DNA of 64,000 nucleotides from Sipunculus nudus (GCA_026874595.1 CM049310.1:39685558-39749557), one strand, 5' to 3'; positions 10,862-22,095 are shown, counted from the first letter of the stretch. Notes: generated by a model from the letters alone, not told the origin. Numbers and translations: made by a program.

Positions 10862-11320
10862 CAAATATACCCTACGGGGTCCGTACATTGAGTAAAATCA
10901 CCATTTTTGGCTATATTCGCACGGTGCCCGCAAAGTACCCGTACGACTTTCTATATTTACTCGCTGTACGGGCGCCGTGGTGCTGAGCTGGCTGCGCTCA
11001 ATTCTTCCGGCGTTTTCAACTCACCGTAAGCCCGAAGAAAGGCCGTAGACAGCACGTACGGTCGCCTTACGTGATCCGGCCGGTGTCCGTGCGGCACCCG
11101 TACGATTTTCCGGGTAATTTTCCCGAAAATATTCGTACGGGCGCTTTGCGGTGTCCGCCGTTTGTGAACGGGCACTGTCCGATAGCCTTACGGTAGCCGT
11201 AAGGGCTCGATGTGATATGTGGAAAGTCAAATGGCTGCTGTGCGGGGTCCGCACGGCTTCCTTGCGATGTTAATTTTGCCCGTGCGGTGTCCTCACGGTG
11301 CCCTAAATCTGAGCTGTCGG
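10862..11320. repeat. GC-rich segment with ACGG/CCGT iterons
   Basis: Much richer in G+C than its surroundings, with many CCGTACGG, CGTACGG, ACGGTGCC and CCGTAAG words in both orientations. Related wording occurs at 13690-13850 (ACGGTCGCC, GTACGG). It looks like an arm of the same transposon family as 11680-13850. Open frames through it carry no recognisable domain. Confidence 0.5.
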
Positions 11321-12319
11321 ATATATGAATACAGCCACATCGGCATATACATATATTATAAACACTGAACCTCTGTGCGCTGAGGCTAACTTCTCTGAAC
11401 GTGTAAAGTGTTTTATTGAACCTTGAAAATTTATTTGAATAAGTATAGCGCTCAGGTTTGGTACTACAATAAATATAATATCAGTAAATGATTTCCAATG
11501 ATCATTTTGTAGTAAAAGTTAATTATGAAAAATCGAATCGTGTTACATAAGAAAAACTTTGATTGTAATATACTGAAAAATATTATTGGTCTCTATCCTA
11601 TTTGACCGTTTCTTATTCTTTAGCTTAATGTTCAACAGCGATATATAAAGCAGGAAATAACCTTATGGTGGCCACACGGTGCAATTCACACCAAAATGCC
11701 GGTGCTGCTACGGTTTAAACCGTGGTAACACCTTGAAGAATCGTGCAGAACCCTAGCAATACCTTAAAGAACCTTAAGAGTTTCTTGAAGAACCGTGGAA
11801 AACCGTGAGGCACCGGGATTGAGTCCCGGAAGTTTTAAACGGTTTAAAATTTCCGGGACGTATGTCAAGGTACACCGTGGGGAAGGTGATACCGGGATAA
11901 ATCGTAGTCAAATCGTAGTAAAAGCGTAGTGAAATCGGATACACCGTAACAACACCTTGACGCCACCGTGAATTTCCGTAGTATTTCCGGGACAAACGGT
12001 GACTTTAAGAGGCTTTCAATGGCTCCACGGTTCTCCACGGTCCTTTTACGGTACTGTCACAGCGTCCAAGGTACAGCTACGACTAACCACGGTCTAACCA
12101 CGGTTTTTCACGGTATATTAAGGTTTTCTCACAGTGAAGGGACGGTTTTTTACGGAAATTGACGGTGGAGTCACGTTCGAGCCACGTTATGGCTACGGAT
12201 ATCAAGGTAACGCTACGTAAGACTACGCCACAAGGATGAGAAAGTACTAGCACTTTGGTATCACGGTTTGCCACGGTTTACCACGGTCTTGTATATAAAT
12301 AGGGGTGATTTTTCAATGC

Positions 12320-12735
12320 TTTCATTCTTGCGCATGTGTTCTGCAGAGATGTCCCAACAACTTGACCAGAAGAAAAGACTGCAAATGATGCAATGGCAAT
12401 AGCAGCTGAACGAATACAAGTGAACCAGAAAATATTGCAAGCAAGTTTGCTTGCGGCTGTGGTGAACAGTAAAAGGACAAAAAGACCTGTACAAAAACAA
12501 GGAGGAAAGGCTCATAGAAGGAAAAGGAGATCGTGTTCGGTATTAAGTTATCATCACCAACGTCCCTGGCTGCGCCTGGAGTAGATCTATTTGCTGATTT
12601 TGACGTTGAAGCTCCTAATTCATCATCAGGTCTCTGTGTGTCTTCTTCCTCATCTGTAACCGTCTTGGTTGGCTCAGCTTTTCTCTTTCGCATTTTTTGG
12701 CATAGTAATAGCCTAATATTCGCTGTCAAAAATAA
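12320..12735. pseudogene. Short ORF scraps inside the foldback element
   Basis: Plus strand 12393-12584 encodes a basic peptide with VVNSKRTKRPVQKQ and AHRRKRRSCS. Minus strand about 12694-12530 encodes MRKRKAEPTKTVTDEEEDTQ followed by a low-complexity acidic/serine stretch. Divergent short basic and acidic proteins are known in PIF/Harbinger-like elements, but no DDE or Myb motif is visible. These may be N-terminal exon remnants of transposon proteins or chance frames. Confidence 0.25.
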
Positions 12736-12990
12736 ATAATGTTACGAAGACATAGCTGAGGGGAAACATTGGGCCGATCCCGGATTCGAACCCATGTCGG
12801 TGGCGCACATGTCCGGTGTTCCTACCGCTTCGCTAGCAAAGCAAGCTTCACTAGAAAGACAGTTCGGTCCGCTTTTATGTCACCCCGTAACACGTCCCCT
12901 CTTAAGAGCGTTCTGCTATCAGAACAAAACTAATTATCCCTGGAGTCACACTTTGGTGAGCTTATTTCCTGGGCCACAAAGTTTACTGTC

Positions 12991-13008
12991 ATCCCGGACG
13001 AGCCCCCA
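12991..13008 (-). promoter_or_regulatory. tRNA-Pro primer-binding site of the TRIM
   Basis: Exact 18-base TGGGGGCTCGTCCGGGAT on the minus strand, two bases inside the 5' LTR, the normal distance for an LTR-retroelement primer site. Confidence 0.85.
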
Positions 13009-13055
13009 TTTGTTACGAAGACAAATTGCTGTGGGGAAAACATTGGGCCGATCCC

Positions 13056-13109
13056 GGATTCGAACCCATGTCGGTGGCGCACATGTCCTGCGTTCCAACC
13101 GCTTCGCTA
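13056..13109 (-). promoter_or_regulatory. tRNA-like Pol III promoter (A and B boxes) inside the TRIM LTR
   Basis: On the minus strand TAGCGAAGCGG (13109-13099) fits the A-box consensus TRGCNNAGYGG. GGTTCGAATCC (13066-13056) is a perfect B-box. They are 32 bases apart, as in tRNA genes. The other LTR has the same pair (A-box about 12827-12837, B-box 12785-12795). A full tRNA cloverleaf is not evident, so this is tRNA-like rather than a tRNA gene. Confidence 0.7.
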
Positions 13110-13979
13110 GGAAAGCAAGCTTCGCTAGCGAGTCAGTTCGGTCCGCTTTTATGTTACCCCGTAACAATAAATAAAAACTGTCAATAAACACTGAGTGGGC
13201 ACGGATGAGCGGCTTATTTTTCTCGTGTTTTTTTTTTTCAAACTGTGCTGGAATGCTTGTGCTACCGCTCTTTAATAGCCCACGGCTTGTCTACCGTAAT
13301 AAACCGTAGTAACACCGTAGTAAGATCTTAGCGGCACCGTGACCACCGCAAGTCCACCGTAAATCCACCGTGGCAGCACCGTAAGTACCGTAGCAACACC
13401 GTAGTGGCACCGTATAGAACCGCAGGTCAAACAGCTACACCGTGTGTCAAACCCTGCTGAACCGAAATGACACCGTGGGCACCGTAGTGTCACCTTATTG
13501 ACACCCTAAGGCCATCGGGACAAACCGTGAGTATACCGTGCAATACCGTACTGACAACGGGGAAGATGATGACTGTTGACGATCGTCGAGACCTCCACGG
13601 TGGATTTTACGAAATTTCGTCCCGGTTTTCCCGGTTTAAAAACCGGGACGAACCGGGGTACATAAAACACCGTAGTAACACCTATGGTCGGTGTGACTGG
13701 GCCCTTATTACCAACCAAGTTTCGGAGGTCACCGTACGGTCGCCGTAGATTATGTGAGTGCAAACAACGTGGGATGAAAAATCACACGGTAACCGTACGG
13801 TCTCGAAAACTCACGGCAAGCCGGGGGTTTGAAAAAATCGTACGGCGCCTGGTGTATATGTTAGCTAGGCATTACGAATACTTCTTACTTCGTATTCAAT
13901 GTAGGGAACAAACCCAGAATATATGTCACTACAGGGATTTTGTGACAGAAAAGTTTGGTTGGTCTTTTCATTGATCAGT

Positions 13980-14465
13980 CCCCAGCAACCCTTTTGAACT
14001 GGCCATGGCCCTTCATCTGTTTCATAACTATACATTATACACACTTTCTCAATACCTTAAGCGTGCCCATTCTTAACCATATTAGGTTCACATGAAATTC
14101 ATTCTTCCTTACTGAAAAATGTAAGTGGAAGTATAAACATATAGCGTCCTGTGCTACTATCATAAATCAAGGTTTCGACTTACAGTAAATGTCCGTGATT
14201 CATGACAAACATATCTTTTTTCTTCGATGAGCACAATATCGTACCTCCGGTACAACACACGGTCTTTTTATATATGTAGTTAACAGACACACATGGAGTG
14301 TATTTATCAACAGACAGAACCAAAGTACTATAAGTAATACATGTAAGAGAGACACTTATAGTATTGGAGATGCGTTGAAATCGCAAGAGAAACTTTGTAC
14401 GTAGTCAAAATAAACTGACAGTATAGGATGCTACATATGCACTATGACAAATGACTAAGTATCTC
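13980..14465. other. No gene recognised; searched for the missing last receptor exon
   Basis: This lies downstream of the receptor exons on the minus strand. Two short minus-strand stretches could be read as a seventh membrane helix: one with FILTTYKVSL after a TGTCAG acceptor near 14414, another with SLTCITYSTLVL near 14320. They are in different frames and neither is convincing. A poly-C run starts at 14471. Confidence 0.3.
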
Positions 14466-14876
14466 TAATACCCCCCCCCCCCCCACCCTTTAATCTTTAG
14501 TACCAGTATACTCTTAATTTCGACAATCGACTTGTAACATCGGGGATTTAGTGTATACGCCAAAAGGCGACCCCCATGAGCGGTTTCGATATTTTTTAGT
14601 TGCCAGGGCACGTAAATACAATTGGCAACTACTCCATGTTCAGTTTGAAGGTGGTAATCTATCCGCAGAGAGAGTTTGGTGGTCAATAGACCTGTATGTT
14701 TTAAATAGAAGCCGGATGATCTTTCTGTCTTTGACCGCGCCCTCCTCCGCAAATTAAAGTAGAATGCTATACTCGGTAAGTCCTTACAAACGTTTTATCT
14801 AATCACGTGTTACAGAACATGCTTTGCCATCATTCTGAACTGTACTGTACAGTACTATACTTTGCGTTTTACCTAC

Positions 14877-15050
14877 CTTGATATTGACGATGATCGCTGA
14901 CACAGACACCACCATCATATGAAGTGACACGTGGACAATCCAGAAGGCACTGGTGACGCGGTGAGACGTGTCGTACCCGGAATACACCAAGTTGTACATC
15001 AGGAGGCACAAGAGTGGGATGTTGGTCAGGTACGTGTTGGCCACATATAT
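14877..15050 (-). CDS. Gustatory-receptor-like gene, exon 2
   Basis: A 174-bp phase-0 exon of 58 codons on the minus strand. It is bounded by a good acceptor (TTCTTTCCAG|ATATATG, first base 15050) and donor (ATCAAG|GTAGGT, last base 14877). It joins in frame to the exon at 15510-16583 across a 459-bp intron. The peptide starts IYVANTYLTNIPLLCLLMY and holds two hydrophobic helices, about residues 8-25 and 34-57, which would be helices 5 and 6 of a seven-helix receptor. The last helix and its characteristic TY motif must lie on another exon that I could not identify. The frame stays open past the donor, but that tail is not receptor-like. Confidence 0.7.
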
Positions 15051-15298
15051 CTGGAAAGAAAGGTGCACACACAAATACCTAGAGTAATTAAATCACACAA
15101 AATGAGAGTCAGTTGTGTTTATACTGCGTATATTTCCAAAGAATTAAATGATAAGAGGAAAGGAAATGTAACAACAAAAAAATGCGAACATAATTCGAAA
15201 GTCAACATAATTCTATGACAACACTGCTAATAATCAAGGACCGAAGTTTTAGAGGTTTTACCCTCTTTTGCTTATATTGGCACTTCGGTGGTATAATA

Positions 15299-15334
<36 letters not shown>
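15299..15334. repeat. (AAT)n microsatellite
   Basis: About 36 bp of TAA/AAT within the intron between the two receptor exons. Confidence 0.9.
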
Positions 15335-15335
<1 letters not shown>

Positions 15336-15509
15336 CAATCAATTCAATATAGAAAGTATATTTTTGAAAAAAACTTCATAAACATTGTGCCATACACATA
15401 TACAGCGTTAGTCTCTTGTTGATGACAAATTTGTCGTATGAAAATATAGTTAAGATTATGTCTACCTTATTTAACCTTCATTTACTTTGAAATTTACATA
15501 AGTTTATAC

Positions 15510-16583
15510 CTTGAAAAGCGTGTCTGCATCCTCAACTAGCTGACATCGCTTCTGGTGCATGACCCTAAACTTCTCCAGATCGGCCGCGACCTGTCCATCG
15601 CGCATGATCGCCTGCGAGAACGTCATACACACGTGACGAAACTCCCGGTAAAGAATGTAGCAGACGACAGTAAAGAAACTCATCGTAAAGCCTGCAATCA
15701 TAGTGTTAAAGAACAACAAAGCTAAAACGAGGATTTTGGCGGCTACGTAACCTGGGGCTTGCGGAGATAAGGGGACCATGAATGTATCGTGCAGTCGCTG
15801 CATGTTTTCTGGCCCAAACATCCCGTAACACGTGATGCCGACATTGCATGTTACCAAGACAACTGTCAGTCCGATAAAACCTTTCATCAGTCTTTTTAAG
15901 GGTTCTTCATAATCAACAATACCGTCAATGAAACAGACTTTATCCAAAGTGATGAAGAATTCCTCCAGCCCTTTTTTCTTCCATAAGCATATAATGTACC
16001 CCAATAAAGCTCTTGCAAAGCACTCGTACCAGAATATGCAACCTTTGATTTTGAAGAAGAGAAGCGTTCCAAATGTGTCTCCTTCTGTGAAGGCAAGCAG
16101 AGAGCGGGCGAGGTTAAGGAACAATACCACAAGCAACACTGTACAATATATTCTCGAAGGCGTCCACTTTTTGGATCTTTCTTTAGATCGCACGAAAAAA
16201 GTGCCGCATGCCATCTGACAAAGAAAGAGTGGTTTGATAGCAGTGTAGAAATGAGTTTCAGTGATGTGTGTAAGTTCTATGGTATGCGCCATCGATGTTA
16301 GAGCCTTGCCTTTCAAAACCTGCCCCAAGGTGGAGTGCATATGCTGCAACGTTGCCCTGTTTTCGGTTGGGCGCATGCGCATTCGTGAAACGGAAGGCAT
16401 CGTGGTGCCGGGGATGTTTGGGGATGCCGTATCCGTTTCTTTGGTCTTGCCCCTTCGTTCTGAGGTCTGGTTATCTTGATCTTCCTTTGGGACGCATTTT
16501 TCTTCACAGTTTTCTTGTCTTTGTTTCTGTTCTATCTCCTCTTCCACATACAGCATTGTCGTTCTTTTTGAGAGTTGATGCAT
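15510..16583 (-). CDS. Gustatory-receptor-like 7TM protein, exon 1
   Basis: A single 358-codon exon from ATG (16583) to a donor after AAG (TTCAAG|GTATAA, last base 15510), phase 0 into the exon at 15050-14877. The first ~95 residues are hydrophilic (charged, Q/E/K-rich). Then come HFYTAIKPLFLCQMACGTF and four hydrophobic helices: about 144-165 (YCTVLLVVLFLNLARSLL), 177-203 (GCIFWYECFARALLGYII), 233-255 (GFIGLTVVLVTCNVGITC) and 282-315 (VLALLFFNTMIAGFTMSFF). The short loop ending WKKKGLEEFFITLDKVCF is characteristic of insect-type gustatory receptor and GRL proteins, plasma-membrane proteins with an intracellular N-terminus. In molluscs and other non-insects GRLs need not be taste receptors. 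Ligand and tissue cannot be inferred. No 5' UTR exon or promoter was identified. Confidence 0.75.
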
Positions 16584-16599
16584 AATGATCAGTTCACTG

Positions 16600-18470
16600 T
16601 AAAATCTGCTTGTGAAGTGTTGTGATATAAATGTTCACTAGATGCAGAGTAATTCCCTACAATTCTGTAACAGAGAAAGGTAATCCTTTTAAATGAAGAC
16701 GTCAAGATGAAGTTCCAATGTTAGAGAAAATGAGAATTTATGTATATATTACAATTATTGTATCAAGTAATGATGTATTCATTTGTTATATGGTTATATT
16801 AAGGAGTATTTTACCTTTCCAATCCTTGGCTACTTGGTCACAGACGTCCGTGTCAGGTATTGATATAAAGCCAATCTGATGATTTCATTTAAGGATAAAC
16901 CTTTTAGTTCCTCAGGAATGATGTTATCAAGACTGATGACAGAAAATCCAAAACCTTTCGTTCAAAGAAAAGTCCTTTACACGAATGTCTTCACGACGTG
17001 TTTAAGGCAAGCAAGGGTAAAATAGCTGGGTGTTGTCTTGGGGCAGTATATAATAACGTGCGCAGATCAATAAAAAATTATTTTGATTCCAATGAAGCTA
17101 CATGAGGGTTTCTGAATAGTAATATTAGGTGACAGGCTATGCTACGTCATATACCTTTGTCAGTTCTCATATTAAACCCGTCTCTCCGTGTAATTAAGGC
17201 TTATTGTGAGCGTGGTGAAGATTGACAACAAATTATTTTGCGTTGATAAGAGCGTTTGGTGGATCAATATCCACTGCTCCTGAAGAAATAAGAGGTGAAA
17301 ACGACATGATTATAACCTGAGAGCGATAAAAGGTCCTCCACAACACCTGGCGAGGAGCCGTTGTTCCCACTCCTCGCCTTTTTAGGCCAGGACAATTTAA
17401 CGTTGTGATTTCCGGCACGCTTATTTCCAATCTTAAAAGATTCACGATTTTAATGTTATGATTTCCAAGAACATATGACACTTTTATTTCCAATCTTAAA
17501 AGATTCCAAAATTTAACGTTAACCGCTGCATGCTCTTATCAATGGATGCTTTGTGACAATCTTCTTCCGACCATCTATGATATTAGTTCATATAAGGCTT
17601 TAAAGGTATTCACGTAACATTTTATATTTCATGACATCAATCTAGGCGCCATAGGACTGGTTATTTAGAGATGTAAATTATATGATCATAGGGCGTTTTA
17701 CAGTACCTATTAGTAATAAAATACATGTAATTATTCTTTTAATTTTGATATATTGCTTCTTTAATAATATGAACTGCTGAAATTAATGTCAACATAAATG
17801 TTTAAATAAAATTACTCATGTGATATAATTTTCCTATTATGGTAGCTATATCAATGAATATGCAAATTAATGTGATATTTTTGAGAAAGTTTACATACAA
17901 CTAGATCAACTTCAAAACAGAATGTTTATATGCAAAATTTACTAATATGTTCAGATTTAATTTCATTTATTGATGTTACATAAGTACTGACACGTCCCCT
18001 GTTTGATAAACTTTAAATCATGCATTTTTTATATTATAGGTATGTAAAAAAATAGTTGCATGGTTCTTCATGTTTGTATGTGTTTATGTCGCCTTGTTAT
18101 AAGTTGTCTATTTTTGTATCTTATCATGTATATCTGTATGGATATGTGTTTCTTTGTAATATAAAGTCAGTTAAAATGTGTTTGAAATATTCCCCAAGAA
18201 TATGAATAAGAAATAAGACTTGCTCTGACAGCCTATTCGGAATAATTCAGTTTGTAAATTTTTAATTTTAACTAATTTCCTATAAGGCCCATTAAATTTT
18301 AAAAGTTTGTATTTTAGACATGAAGAAAGAATCTTTAGATACTCCCTGATAAAAGAACCGTCCGGCCTAACGTGTCCGTGGCCTGAAAGAGCTAATGTCT
18401 GAACGGCACCAAAATGCCAATGAAAGCAAAGCGATCCCTGAGACCGGCAAGGACCTGTCACATATATGTA
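16600..18470. other. No gene recognised
   Basis: AT-rich DNA upstream of the receptor start. 17400-17420 and 17480-17510 share TTTCCAATCTTAAAAGATTC, a small local repeat. No coding frame with recognisable content. Confidence 0.5.
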
Positions 18471-18479
18471 CAAAAAGGC

Positions 18480-19530
18480 TTGTGTTTCCTGGAAATAAAT
18501 GGCAGGGGCGTAGCCGGGCCATGCCCCCCCCCCCCCCGCCCCTCGGTCGGATCCAGTACTCGCCATACTTTCGAAATTTCACTTAAACTAATATATATAT
18601 ATTTATATATATTTTTTTTTGTTAGTACCAATACATGTATATTAGCACCCCCCCCCCCCCAGTTTTAGAATATCTGGATCCGCCAATGATCATGGCCCCC
18701 TCCCCTCTCTCAATCCTGGCTACGCCCCTGAATGGCAGAAACTTAAAAAGATGTTTCAAGTGTTTAGTACTGCCTACGTCCTAGAAAAAAGACTTGTACT
18801 GCAGAAAATATATATATATATAAAGTTAGCGAGTCATTTCGTGGAGCTCAATTAACCTTATACCAAGACCGAACGTACGGATCATAAAAGGTAAAAATTA
18901 CCACAAATTTTCGGACAACACTGGATTTCGAACATACATCGAACCCACCCTATATCCGCTGGACAAACGGGTGCGACCGACTTTCTTGAACTACTCCGTT
19001 ACAGTTCCTCAGCCGTAGGAAGCTATGACAAGGGATCGATACAGGCTTTACAGAGGATAATTATATATAGAATCACGTCATATCCCGGATAAATACATAT
19101 AACACCTACTGAAATCCAGACTATGACCATTTCAGAATTTTTTTGGTGGTGATCTCATTTCTATATTTGGATAGCAGAACCCTCCTACCTCAAATTTCTT
19201 TACGTTGAGAAAAAAATAAACTGAACTTTATCTTTATTTTCATTTGCCTAATTTCAATATATTTGGACGAATCATGTCCACAAGATAAAAATAAACTTAT
19301 TACTGGTTCCCTAGCGGTTATCGAAAAAAATATCTTCTACTTTAGCTAGTCCTCAGCTCCGTTTTGTCAGGAAATGTATATTTCACCTATTGGAGTAAAT
19401 GTATAAACAGGACACAAATCTACTTTCATGAAGCGATGTATGTTTGTTCTTACTAAAGTGGTATATGTTTACTGTTGCATTGCTGGTTGGATATTCCAGC
19501 ATAGTTTTAAGACTAATTGATCTCTCTAAA
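18480..19530 (+). repeat. Segmental duplication, copy 1
   Basis: Collinear with 19720-20521 over its length: TTTCCTGGAAAT, AAGTTAGCGAGTCATTT, GAACCCACCCTATATCCGCTGGAC, ACGTCATATCCCGGATAAATAC and GAAGCGATGTATGTTTGTTC. Copy 1 carries a 228-bp MITE (18503-18730) absent from copy 2. Both contain a degenerate tRNA-like patch on the minus strand (TGGTCCAGCGG-type A-box and GTTCGAAATCC). No protein is encoded. Confidence 0.8.
18503..18730. mobile_element. hAT-like MITE, 228 bp
   Basis: Ends CAGGGGCGTAGCC...GGCTACGCCCCTG, 13-bp terminal inverted repeats, with poly-C runs inside. AATGG flanks both ends (18498-18502 and 18731-18735). The duplicated copy at about 19733 has the uninterrupted site (GGAAATGAATGGCAGAAAC), which confirms insertion. 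The CAGGGGCG end is typical of hAT-type MITEs, but hAT elements normally make 8-bp duplications; here AATGGCAG could also be read as an 8-bp duplication overlapping the end. Confidence 0.75.
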
Positions 19531-19719
19531 ACATCTGATACCGAACAGTGCTCTGTCCCCTTTCAAAACAGGATGTATTGTTAGGGAGACACACAGGACG
19601 ACACGTTTCATCCATCGTCAATTTCCATTTTTCAACATCGGCCCGGTAAAGACTCACCACTGACGTAAGCTTCTCCTGCGCTGGGGGTAAAATTAGTCAC
19701 CTTAATATAGGCTCATGTT

Positions 19720-20521
19720 TCCTGGAAATGAATGGCAGAAACTTAAAAAAGATGTTTCATGTGTTTAGGACTGTTTACGTCCTGGAATCAAGACTTGTAC
19801 AGTAGAAAATACGTAAAGTTAGCGAGTCATTTGGTGGAGCTCAATTAACTCTATACCAAGGCCGAACGTCCCGATCATAAAAGGTGAAAATTAACACAAA
19901 TTGTCGGACAATACTGGATTTCGAACATACAGCGAACCCACCCTATATCCGCTGGACCAACCGGGTATGACCGACTTTCTTGAACTAATCCGTTACATTT
20001 CCATAACCGTAGGAAGCGATAACATGGGATCAATACAAGCATTACAGAGGATGATTATAATAAAATCACGTCATATCCCGGATAAATACAAATAGTACCC
20101 ACTGAAATCTAGACTGACCATTTCAAATTTGATTTTTGATGGTGATCTCATTTTTATATTTTGGATTACAAACCCTCCTACCTCAAATTTCCATACGTTG
20201 AAAATAAACTGAACTTTATCATTATTTTCATTATCCTAGTTTCAATATATTGGGACGAGGACATGTCCACCAGATATAAAAATAAACTTATGGCTGGTTC
20301 CCTGGGGTTTAAGCGGTTATCGATCAAAATACCTACTGCATTAGCTAGTCCTCTGCTCTGTTTTGTCAGGAAATGTATATTTTTAGCTATTGGAGTAAAA
20401 TGTGTATAGACAGGACACAAATCTACATTCATGAAGCGATGTATGTTTGTTCTTAGTAAAGTGGTATGTTTACTGTTGCTGGCTGGATATTCCAGCATAG
20501 ATTTAGGACTAATTGATCTCT
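19720..20521 (+). repeat. Segmental duplication, copy 2 (no MITE)
   Basis: Partner of 18480-19530. The spacer between the copies ends AAAATTAGTCACCTTAATA (about 19690), which recurs at about 21589, suggesting a further broken copy or the original junction. Confidence 0.75.
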
Positions 20522-20559
20522 TGTTATGCCTCAATCCATAGGGAGGGAGGCCTATAGGG

Positions 20560-22037
20560 GTTGAAGAGTTTATTATATATTCATATTTGGGTAACATTTT
20601 ATGTGGGCGATCCTACTAGAAGTCTCCCCGAGTGCAAAACCATGCATGGAATTTTTTTTTGTCTTTTCTTTCTTCTGTCATTTTCTGTTTGCGATAAATC
20701 TCCAGTATTGCTGATTTTCAAAAGCTGATATTTGGGCACAATATTTGTCATGGTCACAATTAAGCATATTCCCAGGTTCACTCGTACATAAGTGACTCTA
20801 CATTTGTTAATATTCCTGGATGACGTTCCTGAGTCCGGGTCATGTGCCTGATCCACACCAAAATGTAATCGTCTATTTCTTGACCCATTCCTGAAATACC
20901 CTGGAAGTTAATGAGGTTCCTTTCAATATCGATCGAGTTATGTTGTGAAAAATACACACACAAATTCACACATACGAACACGTGCGCTCACAAACACACA
21001 CACAAGCACACACACAAACGGGGATGGACGCATTTCCTCCTGACGGAGGCAGCAATTTACCCCACGTCCTGTATAGTTCATAGAAAAAAATAAAATGAAA
21101 TGTCTGTGGGACTTATGACTTCAGAAACATATGCATTCCATGTGACTGTAGTACGTTAACATGCCGTTTGCAGTGTACGCCTTTTGATTCAGTGCTGCAA
21201 GCCACGTAAATGTAAGCCCTTTGGTTTGTCCGATTCAGAGGCGGCTTTATCATCTACTGCATTAATTAAGAGCTTTAAAATATGTGGTCTCGTGCAACTT
21301 TTAAATGTGGCGTGAACGCTGAAATTTTTTACCAGCTTTTACAACTGGTTTGCAGTTGTATTGGGAAAGATGTTTTATAACCCAGGTTTGGTATAACAGA
21401 CTATGGTTGCTACACTTAGTATAGCTTTCAGAGGCGGATTTGGAGGAGGCACACTGGGCGCCCTCTCTTTTTCGAAGTAAAAATATGGGAAATAGAATTA
21501 TATTAGCTTGATACCACACCAGCAACGCCGAAGTTAGCATCGTTTTCTGCCCTACCTCTGCATGTTTGAGTTCATCGCCCTTGAAATAAAATTAGTCACC
21601 TTAATAGGGAATATGTTTGTGGTAGACTGCGGGGGTATAGGGTGTGTGCATGTCTCAGATAAATCTTACCCAAAGGTCACTTGGCTCCATGGGTTCGCTA
21701 TCGTGTTAGCGTATAGCGATAGCGACCTCTGATGGATTCTGGTCTCAGATCTTGAAGAAAATACATAGGGTGGAAGGGGAGCACACGTGAACTTCCCCAT
21801 GCCCAAATTATGCCCCTTCGTAACCCCTTTTTATATTGCCCACAGCTTGTGTTTGTATTTAAAAAGTAAAAAATGATGTAATTTTAAAGACTACAGACAA
21901 ATGTATTACCTATATGAATCCATATAGATTCCAGTTGTTGCACTGTAGAACACCACTCATCGAGTTCGAATTTATCGACGGGGGGGGGGGGGGAGCGGTT
22001 GATTAACTGAAAGTGCCTTTTCTTTTTATTGTGTTTA

Positions 22038-22046
<9 letters not shown>
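20560..22046. other. No gene recognised
   Basis: AT-rich DNA with an ACAC-rich patch at about 20950-21016 and a poly-G run at about 21980-21992. Nothing else supported. Confidence 0.5.

Positions 22047-22095
<49 letters not shown>

Larger units (their letters stand above)
12740..13166 (-). mobile_element. TRIM: 427-bp LTR miniature with tRNA-Pro primer site
   Basis: Two direct repeats of 153 bp (12740-12892) and 156 bp (13011-13166), each TGTTACG...CGTAACA on the plus strand, surround only 118 bp. In the minus-strand sense the 5' LTR is 13166-13011. Two bases later comes TGGGGGCTCGTCCGGGAT (13008-12991), the classical primer-binding site complementary to the 3' end of tRNA-Pro. A purine tract AAGAGGGGA lies just before the 3' LTR (about 12902-12894). 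ATAA flanks both ends, though in AT-rich DNA. There is no coding capacity, so it must depend on another element's proteins. It is inserted inside the foldback element at 11680-13850. A second copy lies at 10347-10731. Confidence 0.85.
11680..13850. mobile_element. Foldback-type DNA transposon with iteron arms
   Basis: The left arm (about 11680-12290) and right arm (about 13270-13850) are dense in short ACCGT/ACGGT words. They are similar in inverted orientation. The inner left edge is CACGGTTTACCACGGTCTTG, and the inner right edge is CTACCGTAATAAACCGTAGTA. Both arms also hold a CCCGG...TTTAAA...CCGGGAC block (11815-11865 and 13619-13660). Between the arms lie ORF scraps and a TRIM insertion. 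Iteron-filled subterminal arms are known from several eukaryotic DNA-transposon groups; I cannot assign a superfamily, and outer ends and target duplication are not resolved. Confidence 0.55.

Noticed and set aside
10957-11254. Overlapping minus-strand frames rich in R, P and T
   Set aside because: High GC and iteron words remove stop codons; all frames look equally open, with no domain.
12393-12584. Harbinger transposase N-terminus
   Set aside because: The basic stretch is suggestive but no catalytic motif, partner protein or TWA duplication could be shown, so it is kept only as an unassigned ORF scrap.
14180-14420. Candidate helix 7 exon of the receptor gene (ITYSTLVL or LTTYKVSL stretches)
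   Set aside because: Two different frames compete, the loop that should precede helix 7 is missing, and hydrophobic matches this short arise by chance.
14465-14757. 95-codon minus-strand frame just downstream of receptor exon 2
   Set aside because: Not hydrophobic in the expected pattern, runs into poly-C, and no splice sites place it in the receptor.
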